Shown here: positions 45,577-57,368 of the stretch, one piece after another
Numbering within the stretch: position 1 is the first letter of the stretch
How the letters are laid out: every line of letters starts with the position of its first letter
From: Bryum argenteum
Taxonomy: Eukaryota; Streptophyta; Bryopsida; Bryales; Bryaceae
NCBI GenBank assembly: GCA_037043015.1
Contig: CM073324.1
Coordinates: 26,366,097-26,430,096, forward strand
Direction of reading: 5' to 3'
DNA: 64,000 bases
Notes under the pieces: generated by a model
What the model was told of the DNA's origin: nothing
The model's database searches: none
Seen by the model: the letters and a program-made list of their open reading frames with translations, nothing else
Made by a program: the position numbers and the translations under genes

Positions 45577-46865
45577 ATGGCTGTGTCCATGGGATGCACC
45601 GCCGCACCGCCCCGGTGCTTGAGCTTGCAACAACCGGTTGGCGAATGCAGTGCGCCCGTTGCATCGAACGTGAGAGTCGCCGCCGCCGCCGTTAGACCAA
45701 GGGCGATGGTCAGTTCTAAAAATCTTGGAGCTAACCGAGGTGGCGCCAGTGTTTTGGAGCGACCGAAATTGGACCAGAGTGGCTCCGACAACACTCCTAT
45801 GACTGAAGAAGGTATCATTCTCGTTTGCCTTATTTTACATTCACTGCTTACACCACATAATCAACGAGCTGTAATTCAACCAGATGGAGATGTCGAGGCA
45901 AATTGTGATGGTGGAACTCGGCAATGAAACCCTGAATGTCACAAGCTATCACCAAATTGCACAACTGGTCTTTTTCCTACTGATCTTGCTTTTGTATTAA
46001 CGCATCGACGTTGCTGTCATCCATTGTTCTTGAGATGAATTATTCAAATCTCGATTAGAAATTACATATTTAGGTAATCTGCTTATCAGTCGCTTAAATT
46101 TCAGCATGGCATTTGTTGAGTGAGTGATCTGTGTGCATGTACAAAGTAATAAAAAATTCTGAAAGAGTTCCAATCGGTTTATTGGTTTAATCTTTTTTGC
46201 TGAGTCTTCAGAGTTAGATTTGTAGGGTCATTAAAATGATATGATTTAGAATGTTCACAGTGAGTAAAATGAAACTCAATCTTAAAGACAATTATCTACC
46301 TACTACAAAGTTCATCTTTTATTGGTAAATAATACTCTTCGGTACTGGAAATGGAGCAGGCTACCTTATGAATGATCAAGAGTGTCACGTCTGAATTGCA
46401 TGTAATGTGACAGGAGGGGAGAGTGGGAAGGAGAAGGATCGGATTCGAACTGGAGGTGGCGACCGCTATCGCGTTCTTCTACTGGATGCTGAACATCACA
46501 CTGAAACGTTCGGTAAGAAATCAGCTCTTAGGTTGGATTCTCCGTGCTTCTTTAATAAAAAACAATGCTGATCACTGTAAATGCTGTACAGTGGAAAAAG
46601 CTCTCCCAAAAGCACTGCCCATGGTGACACCGGAGCAGGCCAGGAAGAATTACATGGAGGCTCGCCTGGTGGGCAAGTCTGTGGTCATGGTGGCTGTGAA
46701 GGTGCGCATAGATCCCCTCCCTGTTGTTGGTTCTCTTCCGTTTTTGTGTGTGGTTTTTGCAACTAACACATGTTCCTGTGCCAGGAGCATGCGGAGATGT
46801 ATTCGTACTGCATGGCTCGCTTTCGGCTGCGAGCATCGATAGAGCCGGACGATACCATTGTTTGA
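45577..46865 (+). CDS. ClpS-fold protein, probably plastid, with altered degron pocket
   Basis: Four exons: 45577-45811, 46414-46512, 46592-46701, 46785-46865; 174 residues, all phases consistent, GT/AG borders. The first roughly 75 residues are Ala/Ser/Arg-rich with few acids (MAVSMGCTAAPPRC..., AAAAVRPRAMVSSKN), suggesting a chloroplast transit peptide. Residues 97-170 match the ClpS domain: YRVLLL, then VTPEQARKNYMEARLVGKSV, VAVKEHAEMYSYCMA and RASIEPDD, the last part closest to cyanobacterial and plastid forms. ClpS adaptors deliver N-degron substrates to ClpC/ClpA. The usual Asn-Asp of the pocket is here Asp103-Ala104, and the usual His after Glu-Ala is Arg136, so classic degron binding may be lost. 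It could be a diverged adaptor with another cargo. Confidence 0.82.
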
Positions 46866-47373
46866 GCATTGATACCACTGTAGTCTGTGTGCTCTATTAT
46901 GCACACATGAAAGGGCTGAGAGCCTTGAGTGTATGTTAGTTAGTGTAACAAGCGTGAACACCCAGTTTTGAATTTTGCACTGCAGCGGGAGATACTTCCC
47001 TATCATTATAAGAGATACCTTCGTTTCTACTTTTTCATTTACAGAGTTTCGAAGTTCGAAATTCCTCATTGCTCCTTGGTGGTTGTGAGCTTGTGCTGAA
47101 TGATTGGCTCATCTTGGAAGTACTTAGACAGCAGATTCACTTGAGAATGTGTTGGAAGCTTCCAATTTCAAATTTGCTAGACAAGGGTGCAACCATTTGA
47201 TTTTCTGATACTTTGCAAAAGACAGAATTGATTTAAAGTAGCAAGTTCAAGAGTTCATTGCATTACCAACTATTTAGGTGTCCAAGAAAGCATTTTAGTC
47301 TTCACACTGTCTCAAGTAGAGAACCCTTGTGTAATGAACATGTTTACTAGCCTTTCTAATTTTCATCAACATA
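46866..47373. other. Region downstream of the ClpS-like gene
   Basis: Probable 3' untranslated region and spacer. Nothing else recognised. Confidence 0.35.
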
Positions 47374-47375
47374 TA

Positions 47376-47595
47376 AGGTAGGAGCACCCAATTCCAATAG
47401 TGTACCCTATGCCGATAATTTCTACACAAGGTAGTCATTTCAAAATCCAAATCTTAGCACGTCATAGAGCCCTTATTGCTTGTTGACCAAAATGATAAGC
47501 TATCTATGGTCTCCATAGATTTACGTTTTAGGATGACTACCATGTCAAGAAATTATCGGCATTGGGTACACTGTCGGAATTGGGTGCTCCTACCT
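47376..47595. mobile_element. TA-flanked MITE, 220 bp, long inverted repeats
   Basis: The ends AGGTAGGAGCACCCAATTCC and its inverted copy (right end ...GGTGCTCCTACCT) extend with similarity over about 45 bp, including GTGTACCC and GCCGATAATT blocks. TA on both sides (47374-47375, 47596-47597). The terminal sequence resembles that of 26209-26839. Confidence 0.72.
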
Positions 47596-47597
47596 TA

Positions 47598-49048
47598 AAC
47601 ATAACTTTTTGGACGTAAACTTGAAGAACCTTTGTTGTTCTCTCTCAAAGTATAAATTCAAGCACAGAAATATGTTGAGAAGCGTCAATGAAGTAAAGAA
47701 TGTTTATGAGCGAGGCAAAGTGAGATTTTGTCTACTTAATTTTCTTTTGGATATATTGTTATGATGCGAGTACATGAAATATGTAGTAAATTGTTGGAAT
47801 AGTTGTCATCTTGACCTAGTACTATTTTCATATAGACATTTCTTTTTCATCATTATGGGTGAAACTTGATGCTCACATTTCTTGGCAATTGTATCCTGGT
47901 AGCAGTTTCTAGTCATGCATTCATGGGTTGTATCATATGGAAATAAATGGATAGTAATCTATATTCTTTGATTTTAGTCTTTTGAGAGATTTATGACGCC
48001 TTTTTCAACTAAAAAGTTATACTCTTTCCATGTATCAAAGATTTTTAATTTATATACTTTATTTATCCATAAAGGATGAAGACTCTTTCAATGCCGTCAA
48101 AGCTATTTTCTGGTAGGCGTGTTGAGGTACTAGTATTGTATCAAAAGCGTTGAAATATATATTGTGAATTATTCAAGTTCACATAGTAAGGAAACCTTGT
48201 AGATTGTGTGGTATACTTGATCGACATGAATAGACATATACTTTCATATTTGTTTGGAGAGATCATGAATTCAATTGTTAATATTGTATAGACAAATATC
48301 TCTATTAATATTCAAATTTATCTTACATTTGTACTGGTATGTAAATCTCTCAATTGTCTCGATAATATAGCTCTTAAATTTGGAACACTTAAGTAGCTAG
48401 ATTATCAACCTACTCTATCATATGCATTCACGTCACATACTTGAGGCTCTTCTAGCCCCGCTTCTAGCACAACTCAAAATCACTCCTTACAACCTACACA
48501 ATTATGGAGTAAATCACATCTACATGCTTGGATCGAGTGAGATCTCATTCATTGCTTTAACTTCAAACAAATTTTGTTCATGACTATTCAAAAGCATCTA
48601 GCAACCCATCGTTTAAAATAGCATACAGTAGCAGGTTTGGAAACGGCTCCTCCCAACCTACTCACTTGTGGAGTAGTCATACTTGCTTGTTTGGAACTTG
48701 ATTGTGTAAAATTTGATTTCAATGTGCAACTTCAAACAACTTTGTTTACACATGGCAACTAATGTAACAATAACCATCAAAAGCATTGGTTACAACATTT
48801 CTCCGACGTTTGAGTGCCTTTTCTTTTTGATAGGCATGTCTACATACTAGTACTCATGGGCCACATTTAACTTACTTTAGTATGTTAGATATGATATACA
48901 AAAGATGAAGATCATGAAAACTCACAAGCGAAGCAAAGTGTAATTGTACTTGCTTGTTTACTTTCAAAGTTATGAGATAATTATTTGATTTTGTAGCATT
49001 TCTCCACTTGGTCCACTTGGAATATTAAACGCATAACATTTATTAATC
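47598..49048. repeat. AT-rich region, diverged relative of 55.5-56.5 kb
   Basis: Parts of about 48240-48720 parallel 55830-56500: TTTGGAACACTTAA followed by ATCAACCTACTC, repeated TTCACGTCACATACTT-like words and CGGCTCCTCCCAACCTACTC. Probably two copies of an old dispersed repeat. No gene recognised. Confidence 0.4.
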
Positions 49049-49052
49049 TTAA

Positions 49053-49870
49053 CCCCTAAATGGTTTGACTCATTTGTATAAAAACGAACATATTCTCAAA
49101 AACTTGTAATATATGGAAACAAAGGGTGAGTTTTTCAGATCTCAACCATACACTCTTGTGTTTTACATATTGTACATCATGTGGTCACATTTTGAGTCAT
49201 AAGGCCTCATAGATTGCCAAATCATACCATATTAGTACTTTAAAAACATTGCAATATCTCAATATCTCCACTTTGAAGTGAAAATGCTATTTATAGACTT
49301 ACTGCAATGAAAATATCTCCAACTATAAAAATGTTAACTTTTATCTTAATAACACCTTTGCCTCCAAAAAAATCATCAAAAAACATCTTGGCTCAAATAA
49401 TAGCCTTGCAATGGTAAAAATTGTCTTAAAATTTCACAAAGGAAAAAAAAAAACCAAAACAACATCCCTCCCATTGACATGCATGCCATGTCTTCCTCAC
49501 ACCTAAAATAGACTCAAGGATTCTACCAGTATATATAGACTCATATTAGGGTCCAACCCAACAAACAAGATTGGAATCCTGAGGTCAATAAAGGAGAAAC
49601 AACTTCTCAAAAACCTAGAATTTCTTTTAAGAAAAATTCAGTACAGAAACATCATTGCAAATCCAATACTTAAATTATCTAAATCAAATACATTCCAATT
49701 GTAAAGTTATTAGATTTCATCTTGAGATCATATGTAAGAAAAAGAAGTAAAAATAACATTTATTACTAAAGTGGATTTCACATTAACTTGCAATGGTAAA
49801 ACATGCCTCATGTTTGAAAACCCAAAAACAAGAGCTCCCTTCACTAAAATGCATGTCAATTATTACAATA
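49053..49870. mobile_element. PB-A element, right end lost
   Basis: The left end CCCCTAAATGGTTTG follows TTAA (49049-49052). The interior follows the PB-A order without the insertions seen at 9924, 36485 and 43320, so it serves as an empty-site reference. Similarity stops near 49870. Confidence 0.6.
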
Positions 49871-50247
49871 GTTAACAAGTATACATAGAGAAGTTTTATC
49901 ACATCCCAACTTGTTGTATCATGATATAAGAATATGGAAACTTGGTAGTATTCTACTAAACTACATTTAAGTGGGAGCAAGGAGGTATACTAAGAAATAA
50001 TAGCCTAGTAACCAATAGGAGTTCAAGTATGTATACGAGACCTTCTAATATCACTCTAACAAATATTGATATCACTCTCACACAACACCTTGATATCCTT
50101 GTTTATCATTACATGGTTAGCTCATTAACCAAACAATTTGAAGATGAAACATTCTCGATAGAAAATGATAGTTTCTAAGTTTCGGTCAAAGTTACATGAA
50201 ATGAATTCAACCAAAAAATTTATACTATTGAGACACGTCCCACTTTA
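49871..50247. other. No feature recognised
   Basis: Short AT-rich spacer. Confidence 0.35.
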
Positions 50248-50551
50248 CCGTACCACCATTGCAGATTCGTTCATAAATAGAATAATGTAAGAACTTAGAA
50301 ATTACAAGCGAAGAGGAACGAAAAGTTGGGTAATTATGAGTTACTACAAGAGTCAACTGGATGAGTTACTGCAATAGTCAAAGCCTCTGTTCATCTCTCT
50401 CTTTTGCGTGGGATTTTCCAGTAAAACAAAATAACAGATTTCAAAAAAATCAATTTCCAGAAGACGAACTTCTTTTTCTTTCTTTTTCTTTCTTTTTTTT
50501 TTTCCTTTTTTAAATCGTTTGTTGAGGACCGAACCTGCTATGGTGGTACGG
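50248..50551. mobile_element. Inverted-repeat element, GGTGGTACGG ends, 304 bp
   Basis: The left end CCGTACCACCATTGCAGATT mirrors the right end AACCTGCTATGGTGGTACGG. The interior has AATTACAAGCGAAGAGGAAC and GAACGAAAAGTTGGG, shared with 41288-41578 and 62213-62295. A T/C-rich tract lies near 50469-50512. Superfamily not assigned. Confidence 0.65.
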
Positions 50552-52181
50552 TACATACCTGGCTACATTAATCTCTACTAAGTACCATTCGTATATCCGG
50601 AATAAAATAGTGCTAACTTAGAGCAGAATTGAAAGTAGGGCAATTCACTTTTCTTTTACCATCTCAGTATTTTCTCTCAGGTGTCCTGACCAATCTCAAA
50701 GAAATGAAAGCTGAAACTTCCAAGCCATTAGATATGACTTTAATAAACTGGTTCAATTAAGTTAAGCGTTCGACATTTAAGAAATTAACGTAATAGCAAC
50801 AGCTAATTAAAGAAACTGGTGTGGAATGCATCTGTAATAATAAGAACTTGATTAAGGACTTAATTAAACTTGCTGTCAGTGAGTCAGGCTGTGTGCGAGC
50901 ATACGATCAGGTACCAAGTGCCATAATAACTTTGAGTGCTTCCACATTGCTTCAAATTTCAGACATCATTGTCCTTCTTTATAGGCGTGATCCAACCAAA
51001 TACTAGTTGGTCAACACAATGCTGACCTGTACACTATTGACATGACCATGGAGCCTGTAGAATATGTGCACTGAAAGCCAGAGTACCAACGGACGTACCC
51101 GAAATATCGTCTGGGTAAAAGGCCTCGTTGAAAATTGTCTAAATTCTTTAAAAGGGATTGAAGAAGTTTTCTCGTTTGAAGTGCAATACACGGGAGGGTG
51201 CTCTGAACAAACGCTATGAGTATTAGACAAAAATACGGTACCGCAAAATTCAAACTTCTTTCTTGAGGTTTTCGGTACCTCACCTTCGTTTTGAATGAAC
51301 TGAACAGGGAATTGGGCCACTTTTCAGAATGCAGAATCCACTGAAACAATCCAATGAATCTCTCTGAGCTGAGATCCTAACTTACTGCAGCTCTGCAATT
51401 CTTCACCAATAGCAAATTGTCAGAGGTACTTATAACTCCCATCATGGGCTTCTTCCATAATTCCCTGTACTGTACATTGAGTTGCTTACACATCATGGAC
51501 GTTAATTTTCAAAGTACAAACTCATTTACTTCGCAGAGTAGGAACGTCAAATGAATTCAGCACTCACATTTCTGTTTTGCAAGTGCATGAGGAGTTATAT
51601 ACAATCACCTGACTGGGAGGTTGAGTTGAATGTTGAAGCTATGACAGAAATAGAGCTTTGAAGAAGCTGAGATCAACTTAGCTGAGATACGAACTATTCT
51701 CTGCATTGTAATACACATGTTCTACCATATAGATTGCAGATGGAAGATTAATTGCCAAAAGGGACGCAAGAATCCAGGGAGAGAAGAGAAAACTTTGTAT
51801 CTTCTCAATGTGTAGTTCGACAGATTTGTTTATTCATCGGGCAATTATTAGAAAGTGACAGAATACCTTGTAAAAAGATGCACCTTATTGTTGTAGTTTC
51901 GGTGTCCATCTGTCTAAGAAAATGTCTGCCCATGATAGAATTGAGAAGCATTAACGACTCATGACTACTGTACAGAAGAGTCCCAAGTCCGCCCTGTTCT
52001 ACTACTTTACAATGCTAAATTCCTTCAGTGATTGAGTGTGAGGCCCTCAGAAAATGGGCAGCTACGGCAAGAGTACTGCCACAGCAACAAATTCGAGTCG
52101 CAGACGGGCAAGATTGATAACTCGTCTCCGAACTGCTCCGACGTTGAAGAACGCGAAGGTCAGCAGCGACGATGACTGCTC
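50552..52181. other. No gene recognised
   Basis: About 1.6 kb between an inverted-repeat element and the 3' end of the next gene. Overlapping open frames on the minus strand near 51003-51349 resemble no family. Confidence 0.35.
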
Positions 52182-53955
52182 CTAATAAGTCCATTCGGTG
52201 GGGAGGCAAGGCTCGTGAACCACTGGTTGGCGAAAGCTCGATCTGTTCATGCTTTGTTGCAACGTCGGCCAAACACCTTCTTTTGGGGATTTCGCGTGAT
52301 CGGGAACGCTGTTGCTACAACCATGCGTCGGAATGCCATCTGAAAGAAGAAGAGGAGAACTGTCGGGTCATGAACAGTCCTTTGCTGATAGTGTGACCTA
52401 CAAAAAGGGCTGTTTAAGGCCGTGATATTGACAAGATGAGGACATGACACTCACCAATTTTCTTCTTGCGTTCAGGGACGCTCGTGAAAGTGCGGGGTAA
52501 AAAAACCCCAGTTCCGCCAGACTCTCTACCAGATGATGCACCTAGAAATACCACTCTCACTCCTGAACCTCCGTTCGCCCCGACCTGTCGACTTCTTTGC
52601 GAAGGCTTTCCGTCACCCGCTTTTACTGGGTGCCGATAGTTGTAATTCCCTGAATGACCATCTGGATTATATGCTTGTTGATGATAATGCTCGTACATTG
52701 GATATGGAGATCGGCCGTGATTCGTACCTGCATTTATTGCCCCCACTTTTGCGGCCCAATTCTGTTGCGCCTGCATCAGACATCCAATTTGCTCCAGTGA
52801 GAACGAGAGAGCCATCTCAGTAAGTGGTAGTTACGGTGATAATTGTCTTGCAGGTTCTACACCAACGAAGCAGCCATGCAAAACACTTGAAATGGGTACT
52901 ATATGTATGATGACGATTTCCACATCCTTCATCCTCAGGAATGAAGTTTTCTAGAATAGATCACAAACATTCACGGTGCTTGGACCACGTCGAATACCTG
53001 ATTCGAAGCCATCAGATTCTCCTCTTTCCTCCTCACGGGATGCGTTGTAGCCCTTCCAAGGGTTTGTCCAGAGTGTCGGGGCTGCTGAGGAAAGTGAGCT
53101 CGCAAAGCTTGATTCAAGACTTTAGATTGAGAGGGTCTCTCGCCAGCAAACACTTGAGCTTTCTTCTCCTCGTTCATATTCAGTCTCACAACTTCCCCGG
53201 CTGCAGCATACAATGTATCCCATGCATCTTGATAACCAGACGAAGGTGCTGAAGACGGAGGAGAGACTTGGGATGAACCTCGTGAGGAGCCTTCCGAGCT
53301 GCTTTGACTACCTGATAGCTGAGCAGTTGATAGCCAGCTGCCCGATGACCAGCTAGACGGCGACGAACGACCCTTCAAGAAATACCACAGCAACTCCTCG
53401 TTATGATAGCAAGAGAAAACTCAATAAGCGAACCCCATCTTGAACGCAAAGACCGAGACCGTGAGCAAGAAGTCTGTCAATGTAGAAGGAGATGAAATGA
53501 TGCAGCTGGATCTTCACTAAACGCGCAAAAGTGCATGGACAAAACACGAGTGCAAAACATGTGCTCACCTCGTTCACATCTGCATGTGGGAGTTCTAGAC
53601 CTCCAGTGTAGGAATTTCCTCCCAGTACCGCGGCGCAGGTATCAGCCTTTAGTTCCTCATCATCAAGCATAGACTGTGCAATCTGCTGGGCTAAGTTTCC
53701 AAGAAGATCGTCTTCTTCATCACTTTCTGTCTCCGTGGAGCAAGACGATGCTTCATTAGGTACGTTAATAGCGTCAAAGCCTCGACTTTCATCCGTAAAC
53801 CCCGACGATTGATACATGTGTAAGGTAGAGCCCTGCGGGCAGCAAGACTGAGGTGCTCCCAAAGAATGACTTGAAGTCGTGAAGGGGTTAAAGACACCTT
53901 CGTCTCCAACCTGTGAACATATCAGCTGATGCACTCTGGCTACCTCAAAAGCCAT
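52182..53955 (-). CDS. Conserved plant protein of unknown function (GTGVFLPR / LPTEWTY motifs)
   Basis: Four exons: 53955-53569, 53396-52998, 52815-52455, 52339-52182; phases agree and give 434 residues. The exon 2 acceptor could lie 3 bp further on. Layout: N-terminus MAFEVARVHQLI; acidic stretch ETESDEEDDLLGNLAQQIAQ near 90-110; a Ser-rich segment (about 139-180); AWDTLYAAAGEVVRLNM (from 187); basic and Gln-rich linkers; GVRVVFLGASSGR (from 347) and GTGVFLPRT (363-371); and the very C-terminus LPTEWTY. From memory, plant proteins without a described function share the last two motifs; I cannot name the family with confidence. No membrane segment or enzyme motif. The recovery of a family-like C-terminus by splicing supports the model. 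Confidence 0.72.
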
Positions 53956-54891
53956 ATCGCCTTCCGTTTAAAGACTAGGTACGATTCCGAGTCTTCGCAG
54001 TAACTCGTGTTATTTCACCGTAATAAAGATTGCGTTAATAAAATGCACATGACTTCTCGAGCGGGTAAAAACCACAAAAGACTCTCTTGGCCCTTCCGGT
54101 GTAAGGATAATCCTCGTTCGCCTTCCGGTGTAAGGATAATCCTCGTTCGCCTTCTGGTGTAAGGATAATCCTCGTTCGCATTACTCCAGCTGCAATCGAA
54201 ACGACGACAAGATTTCCAACCTTCGCTCCTAACTAGACGTGATAACCTGCAGCAACGACGAAACACACTCAGTCTACTCGTCTACACATTGCCGCCGAAC
54301 AGCAGAATCCTGGAAGGAGTACAACCGTCTGAAAACGAAAAATTTGCAAAGAAAGACGAAAAAGAAATTCATCTGTTCCGCGCCAGTAGAAATGAAGCAA
54401 TACAGACAGTCAGCCTCTGGTGTCGTCCTCGAAAGAACTTAAGCTTCACAATCAACACTACTACTGCCTCCCCATCTTTCTACACAAAACCAGTCGATGT
54501 TCACCTCAACTAAGTCCGCGCACGCAGAAAAACACTCTGATCTGCTGGGAAAAAATCGTCGCGAACGTGTTCACAAATACAAGACTCTACTGGCTTCTGT
54601 AGAAACACGTCCGTCACTCCAAGTAAAGAATCATGAATCCTGGCTGAACACTACTTACTGCCTCGCATTGGCAATGAATATCAGTGACCGTGCAAATCAC
54701 ATTCGAAGGACTAGACGACGGACGGAATGCAGGTCAGCTCAATTAAGTCTGCACTATCGACGTACAACAGTGATCAGAGAGTAGTAGTAGGGGAACTCCA
54801 CTGAGGTATGTACCTGCAAAGAGGCGCTCACAAACAAGGCGCCCGACTTGGGCAAAACCTGAGCGCCGCCATGGCCACCGCAACCTAAAGC
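53956..54891 (-). promoter_or_regulatory. 5' leader region of the 52-54 kb gene
   Basis: Lies between the ATG and a candidate TATA box. On the minus strand a CAG followed by GTACATACC near 54820 could be the donor of an intron in the 5' leader; an acceptor is not defined. Contains the 29-bp tandem repeat. Confidence 0.3.
54092..54178. repeat. Tandem repeat, 3 x 29 bp
   Basis: Three head-to-tail copies of a 29-bp unit starting CCTTCCGGTGTAAGGATAAT at 54092, 54121 and 54150. Copies 1 and 2 are identical; copy 3 has one C-to-T change. Lies 140-220 bp upstream of the start codon at 53955. Confidence 0.92.
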
Positions 54892-54892
54892 A

Positions 54893-54900
54893 CTATATAG
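54893..54900 (-). promoter_or_regulatory. Candidate TATA box
   Basis: CTATATAG, about 940 bp upstream of the start codon at 53955, in GC-rich sequence (GGCGCGCTCTATATAGTGC on the minus strand). Would fit a promoter if the 5' leader has an intron. Confidence 0.35.
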
Positions 54901-55530
54901 AGCGCGCCGAGCGAGAGAGGGAAAGAGGGGGGAGTGAGTGAGTGAGTGCGTGGAGTATCCATACAGGTGGAGGCGACTACAACACTGTAGTAAGTGGTCA
55001 CGCCGCACTCGAGTAAGTTTACATGACTTGCAATCAAAGCAATCGCCGAAGACGGTTGGTTTTTATTCACCACCGCCGAAACAGAAGTGAAGAGATGTTG
55101 GACTGCGGCTGGCTGGTTGTGGGTGGGGGAAAGACGAAAAGAAAGCGTGGGCTATTGACCGCGAGTGACATGAAGGCCCATGAGAGTGGAGTAATGAATG
55201 GCAGCCTCCCTCCCTCCAGGCTCGCTGCTGCTACTGCAACTAAGTTTACTGCTCCAGGGCTGCACAGTGCAGAGGATCGGCAGGAAATCGGGGGTGGCAG
55301 AGGTGAGTTCCAGAGGCATGGGCGGGACAAGGCAGGAACGCACTCTCACACCAAAAGTGAATGGCGGGGCCGCGCCTCCTTTGAACCTTCAAAGCTCGCC
55401 CCCCCCCCCTCCCCAAGGCAAATTCTATTACCCACTGCACCTTCTAGCTTCCTCCCTATTGTCACTTTAGTAACTTCATCAATTTTCCATCTCCAAGCAT
55501 GTATGATATTCTATTTTGTGTAAATGAAGT
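54901..55530. other. GC-rich region upstream of the 52-54 kb gene
   Basis: Contains a GTGAGTGAGTGAGTG run (about 54933-54947), a C-run (about 55390) and overlapping open frames on both strands that look like a GC-content effect. Probably distal promoter. Confidence 0.35.
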
Positions 55531-57095
55531 GTGTTGTTTTGTGAAGTCAAAACATTTCTGAAAAGACATATTCATGAGTTATAAACCTAAGACATGGTCT
55601 ATCGCTTTTTAAGGATTGAAGCTATAGTTTGATCTTGAGTTGCTTCGATAACTTGATGACCTTTTTTGAATAGTGCATAAGTTTAGCTTGAAAAATGGGA
55701 TTAGAATAAAATTCTTAAAATATACTTTATAAGTCTAGGTTTCATCACAGTAGAAAAAAAGTTATAGATTGTGTAAAATACAATGTAGGCATGAAAAGAT
55801 ATGTACTTTGTAATCCTACTAATTATAGAAATCATGAATTCATTTTTATCAATTAGAATGTTGGTATTGTTGTTTCTAGTAAAATTGCTTGTATTGTTAT
55901 TTCTTTAGGTTTGTGATGGTATAGAAACCTCTTTACCTTCATAATGATATCGCATTCAAATTGGAACACTTAAAGGTTGATCTTCTCAATCTGCTCAATT
56001 ATATGTCACATTTATAGTGTGGAAGTCATTCATGTCAGTTGAATTATTTAGCATTCACATCGCATACTGAAAGTCGTTCATGTCAACCTACTCAATTATG
56101 CAGCGTTCACTTTGCTCATTAAAAGACGCTCATGTCAACAGACTTGATTACATAGCATTTACGCTAGCCACTCTTACCAACCTACGCAATTACGTATCAA
56201 TTACATTGCATATTGAAAGCCAACCTCTCTTATCAACCTACTAAATTACGTAATATCATGTTGCACACTGAAAGCCACCCGCTCTTATCAACCTACCCCT
56301 ATTATTTAGCATTTTTGCTAATATATTTGGAACACACTCCGCTCATCTTACCTGATTGAGGAATAGTCACATTCACAATTCCTTGTCTCTATTGTGGCGG
56401 ATCTATGTTATTCTAGCAACTTCAAACAACTTCTATTTTCTTTTTGTTTCGCCAACATGCTTGAAAACCGCTCCTCTCAACCTACCCAATCATGAAAGAT
56501 TTTGCATGTTCTAACCAACATGTTATGACCATTTTTTCTTGAATCTAATTTCATTGTTGCAATTGCAAACAACATTAATTGATGTACAACAACTTTTTAA
56601 GACAATAGGTTCTATTATCAAATGCGACAATGTGAAATCTACATGAGAATATTGTTCAACACAACATTGCATATAAATGTCTTCACAAAACTCTAAATTT
56701 CTATTTGGTGACATTCTCTTGAAGCGCTAAAACTTTCCATTAAAATGTTTATTTTTTCCAAACAAAATTTATCAACCCTTAATCTTGAATCCCCAACCTT
56801 CAAAAGTAAGAACGAAGAGAAGATTGAGAATTCTCATAAATCACATCAATAAGCTTCATCCATGACATTATAAACCTTACTGGGATGTTCAGCAAAGATA
56901 TATGAACTCTGTAGCAAAGGTGACATACATTAACATTTTCTTCGACGAAGCCTTCAAAGAATATTGTCGCCCTCACCCTAATATAACACTTGTCATTCGA
57001 GACTCAACCTAGAACTCAAGTATACAACGAATATGCTTAACTCACATCAAATGGAAATTTACACTATATACTTTTCTTAAGAACTAAACATATCA
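55531..57095. repeat. AT-rich region with a degenerate minisatellite at 55980-56320
   Basis: Between about 55980 and 56320 a unit of about 50-56 bp recurs some six times: words such as CTGAAAGTCGTTCATGTCAA, CAACCTACTCAATTATG and TAGCATTCAC return in order with many changes. The wider region resembles 47.6-48.9 kb. No gene recognised. Confidence 0.5.
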
Positions 57096-57097
57096 GC

Positions 57098-57206
57098 CAC
57101 TAGTAGAAAAGTTTCATCACTACACCACACGAGTATATCCTAGAGTGATGTTTTACACCCAAGGTGAGTGTAAAACACCACATGAAGTGTACTCGTTAGT
57201 ATAGTG
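57098..57206. mobile_element. CACTA-like miniature element, weak
   Basis: Starts CACTAGTAGAAAAGT and ends ...TAGTATAGTG; the interior has TTTACACCCAAGGTGAGTGT, like the centre of 29616-29752. The 3-bp flanks do not match (AGC versus CCT), so the right border is uncertain. Confidence 0.45.
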
Positions 57207-57319
57207 CCTCGTTAATCCAAAACACTTTCCTACACTACTCAAAATTGACGTGGTAGCAAAGATAGCCAACTACAATGAACTTCACGATAGCTTTTAGGGT
57301 CGATCGTCGATATACTCAG

Positions 57320-57352
57320 AGAAAGATAGATAGAAACTCCGGTTCCTTTCTA
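57320..57352 (-). mobile_element. SINE 3'-tail fragment
   Basis: The reverse complement reads AAAGGAACCGGAGTTTCTAT then CTATC repeats, matching the tail of 11118-11479. Confidence 0.5.
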
Positions 57353-57368
57353 TACTCACAGAAACTTA

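Noticed and set aside
55023..55523. 166-codon plus-strand frame upstream of the 52-54 kb gene
   Set aside because: Low-complexity Arg/Gly/Pro translation in GC-rich promoter-like DNA, with overlapping frames on both strands; no family resemblance.
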